Shown here: positions 15,552 to 16,553 of the stretch, one piece after another
Layout of the letters: each line of letters begins with the position of its first letter
How positions within the stretch are numbered: the first letter of the stretch is position 1
Source: JAYEIA01 sp034659855
Lineage (GTDB): Bacteria > Bacteroidota > Bacteroidia > Bacteroidales > JAADGE01
DNA length: 16,553 nt
Assembly: GCA_034659855.1 (NCBI GenBank)
Contig: JAYEIA010000038.1
Location: 1-16,553 of the forward strand
Direction: 5' to 3'
Program-made: the position numbers and the translations under genes
Notes under the pieces: generated by a model
Told to the model about the DNA's origin: nothing
What the model saw: the letters and a program-made list of their open reading frames with translations, nothing else
Databases searched by the model: none

Positions 15552-16025
15552 TTATAGTTTTTGAAATGTGCCGGTAACGGTTCCCCATATTTCAAAATCA
15601 ACAGATTCGTCAATCCTGATGTCGGGATAATTTTCATTGATATTTTCAGCTTTCAGAACAGCAAATTTCTCGTGGGTACATAGTCGTTTGACAAGAAACT
15701 CATCTTCAACCCTAACCACCACGATTGAATTGTTCTTGGGTTCAACAGAGGTATCTACTACGATGTAGGCATTGGGAAAAATACCGGCATCGAGCATACT
15801 TTCTCCGGTAACTTGAATAATGAATGAACTTTCTGATTTTTTAATCAAAAATTGGTCTATCGATATGGGATCGGTTTTAAAATTTTCGGCGTATGCCGGA
15901 AAACCGGCTGATATTTTCGAGTCGGCAACCGGGTGCTCTTCTTCCGTTTGGCGAAAGCCGAAAATTTTTATTTCATACTTCTCATTAAGCTTCTCCAATT
16001 TTGGTTGCGATACTTTTAATTTCAT
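15552..16025 (-). CDS. umuD: UmuD-type self-cleaving accessory subunit of Pol V (S24 peptidase family)
   Basis: The 157-residue product is a UmuD/LexA-like S24 protein. The putative cleavage site is the Ala40-Gly41 bond in KISAGFPAYAENF. The nucleophile Ser76 is in VTGESMLDAGI and the general base Lys113 in DEFLVKRL. The Ser-Lys spacing of 37 residues equals that of E. coli UmuD (Ser60/Lys97). There is no HTH domain before the cleavage site, so it is an accessory subunit and not a LexA repressor. The N-terminal arm of about 40 residues is longer than the 24 of E. coli. RecA-stimulated self-cleavage would produce the form that activates UmuC, encoded 1 bp downstream. The ATG at 16025 is preferred over a TTG at 16046 that overlaps the candidate -7 box. 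It is the first gene of a two-gene operon. Confidence 0.92.
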   Translation of the reverse strand: MKLKVSQPKLEKLNEKYEIKIFGFRQTEEEHPVADSKISAGFPAYAENFKTDPISIDQFLIKKSESSFIIQVTGESMLDAGIFPNAYIVVDTSVEPKNNSIVVVRVEDEFLVKRLCTHEKFAVLKAENINENYPDIRIDESVDFEIWGTVTGTFQKL

Positions 16026-16043
16026 TACGGGGTTCTTTTTTTG

Positions 16044-16082
16044 CAAATTTAAGTATTTTATTCGTTAGGCTGTATTTAAGTA
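16044..16082 (-). promoter_or_regulatory. umuDC promoter candidate with paired TACTTAAAT boxes
   Basis: Read on the minus strand, TAAATTTG (16051-16044) matches the -7 consensus TAnnTTTG and leaves 18 nt to the umuD ATG at 16025. TACTTAAAT occurs twice in the same orientation, at 16055-16047 overlapping the -7 box and at 16082-16074 about 27 bp upstream, close to the -33 region. The upstream copy lies in GTACTTAAATAC, an imperfect palindrome. No TTTG was found at the right -33 spacing, so expression may depend on an activator or be repressed through these boxes. An SOS operator role is inference only. Confidence 0.4.
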
Positions 16083-16553
16083 CGGTGTTGACGGAATTAT
16101 TTTTTTATTTAGGATATGAGTCCGATCTAAAAAGTATGTTCTATTTTAGCAAAATAAGTTGTGTGCTTAATTATCAGGGCTTTACAGATTATTTTGCAAT
16201 TAACTTAAAACGCTTATTTTTAGCACTTTAACTTTAAAAACGTTCAACTTTATAACTTTTTAAACTGAATTCAGGATATTCCTTCCGTCGTCCATTTTTG
16301 GGACATGGAAGCGTTTACCCGGTTTAAACTCCTCCGCCGGTGCGAGCTTGTAGCTCATACCTTACCTCACTATAAATTTATATTTTCTGCTCATTAATAA
16401 CTTCTTTATTGTTAAAATTTAAAATATAATTCTATTTATGCAAAAATTTATATTTGATGTATTTTTTAACTTGCGAAAATGGTACGAGCTGCAAGCTCGC
16501 ACCGGCGGAGATTTTCTGAAAAAGAACAGACATTGGTAAGGCGGGTATTTATT
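16083..16553. other. Intergenic sequence at the right edge, no gene seen
   Basis: This AT-rich stretch upstream of umuDC has no recognisable coding sequence to the end of the window. It holds AAAGTT/AACGTT-type words (16208-16262), similar in style to 11505-11535, and a modest stem-loop around TTCC...GTCC-ATTTTTG-GGAC...GGAA (16279-16306). It also holds the inverted pair of REP-like hairpins at 16332-16510. The neighbouring gene on the right is outside the window. Confidence 0.55.
16332..16510. repeat. Inverted pair of 30-bp REP-like hairpins
   Basis: Bases 16481-16510 and the reverse complement of 16332-16361 match at 28 of 30 positions, around a 119-bp AT-rich spacer. Each arm is itself a hairpin: GGTACGAGCT pairs with AGCTCGCACC around a GCA loop, with one A/C mismatch. 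GGCGGAG follows in the right arm. The left arm's two differences keep the fold, one giving a wobble pair and the other lying in the loop. This layout, a hairpin with a conserved flanking tag arranged as an inverted pair, is that of REP/BIME elements mobilised by RAYT (TnpA-REP) transposases. No such transposase is in the window. Confidence 0.7.

Noticed and set aside
15551..15637. 29-codon upstream extension of umuC
   Set aside because: It would overlap the umuD coding end. The ATG at 15550 lies one base after the umuD stop and aligns with the usual UmuC N-terminus.

Overview
The window is AT-rich DNA from a member of the Bacteroidota, most likely a free-living or environmental lineage. The support is: a two-component-style sensor with 14 Reg_prop blades plus a Y_Y_Y domain (an architecture typical of this phylum); two large SpoIIE/PP2C phosphatases of a Bacteroidota type; several promoters that fit the phylum's -33 TTTG / -7 TAnnTTTG pattern; and AT-rich dispersed intergenic repeats. 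No rRNA, tRNA, CRISPR array, intact transposase or phage gene was seen.

Layout, left to right. (1) 1-221 is the 3' end of a glutaminyl-peptide cyclotransferase gene. (2) 222-1435 is 1.2 kb without a convincing gene but rich in structure: a terminator-like hairpin, a roughly 175-bp MITE-like repeat, and a 211-bp segment bounded by near-perfect 21-bp inverted repeats. That segment lies just upstream of the K+ transporter gene trkH and carries a promoter-like sequence pointing at it. (3) 1436-2887 is trkH. (4) 3057-4951 is a possible three-gene unit: an unrecognised two-TM membrane protein, a small Cys-rich lipoprotein-like protein and a YjbQ/UPF0047 protein. (5) 5189-8518 is a giant sensor-phosphatase: two seven-bladed propellers, Y_Y_Y, TM, coiled coil and SpoIIE phosphatase. 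A 24-bp tandem repeat precedes it. (6) 8654-11171 holds a secreted protein with a C-terminal Cys pair, an NCKX-like Na+/Ca2+ exchanger with a clear promoter, and a small lipoprotein. (7) On the minus strand, 11798-14080 is a second SpoIIE phosphatase, this time with about nine TPRs in front of the TM segment. (8) On the minus strand, 14246-16025 is a umuD-umuC error-prone polymerase operon with a 1-nt gap between the genes. (9) 16047-16553 is intergenic and holds an inverted pair of 30-bp REP-like hairpins.

Functionally, the window combines ion homeostasis (TrkH, Na+/Ca2+ exchanger), two membrane-anchored Ser/Thr phosphatases with closely related catalytic halves and quite different sensory halves, and SOS-type mutagenesis. 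The phosphatases probably act on a STAS-type anti-anti-sigma or similar phosphoprotein, but no kinase or STAS gene is visible here. The observations most worth checking are the possible promoter inverton (or MITE) upstream of trkH, the paired SpoIIE sensors that share an intergenic repeat, the paired TACTTAAAT boxes at the umuDC promoter, and the REP-like inverted pair at the right edge.
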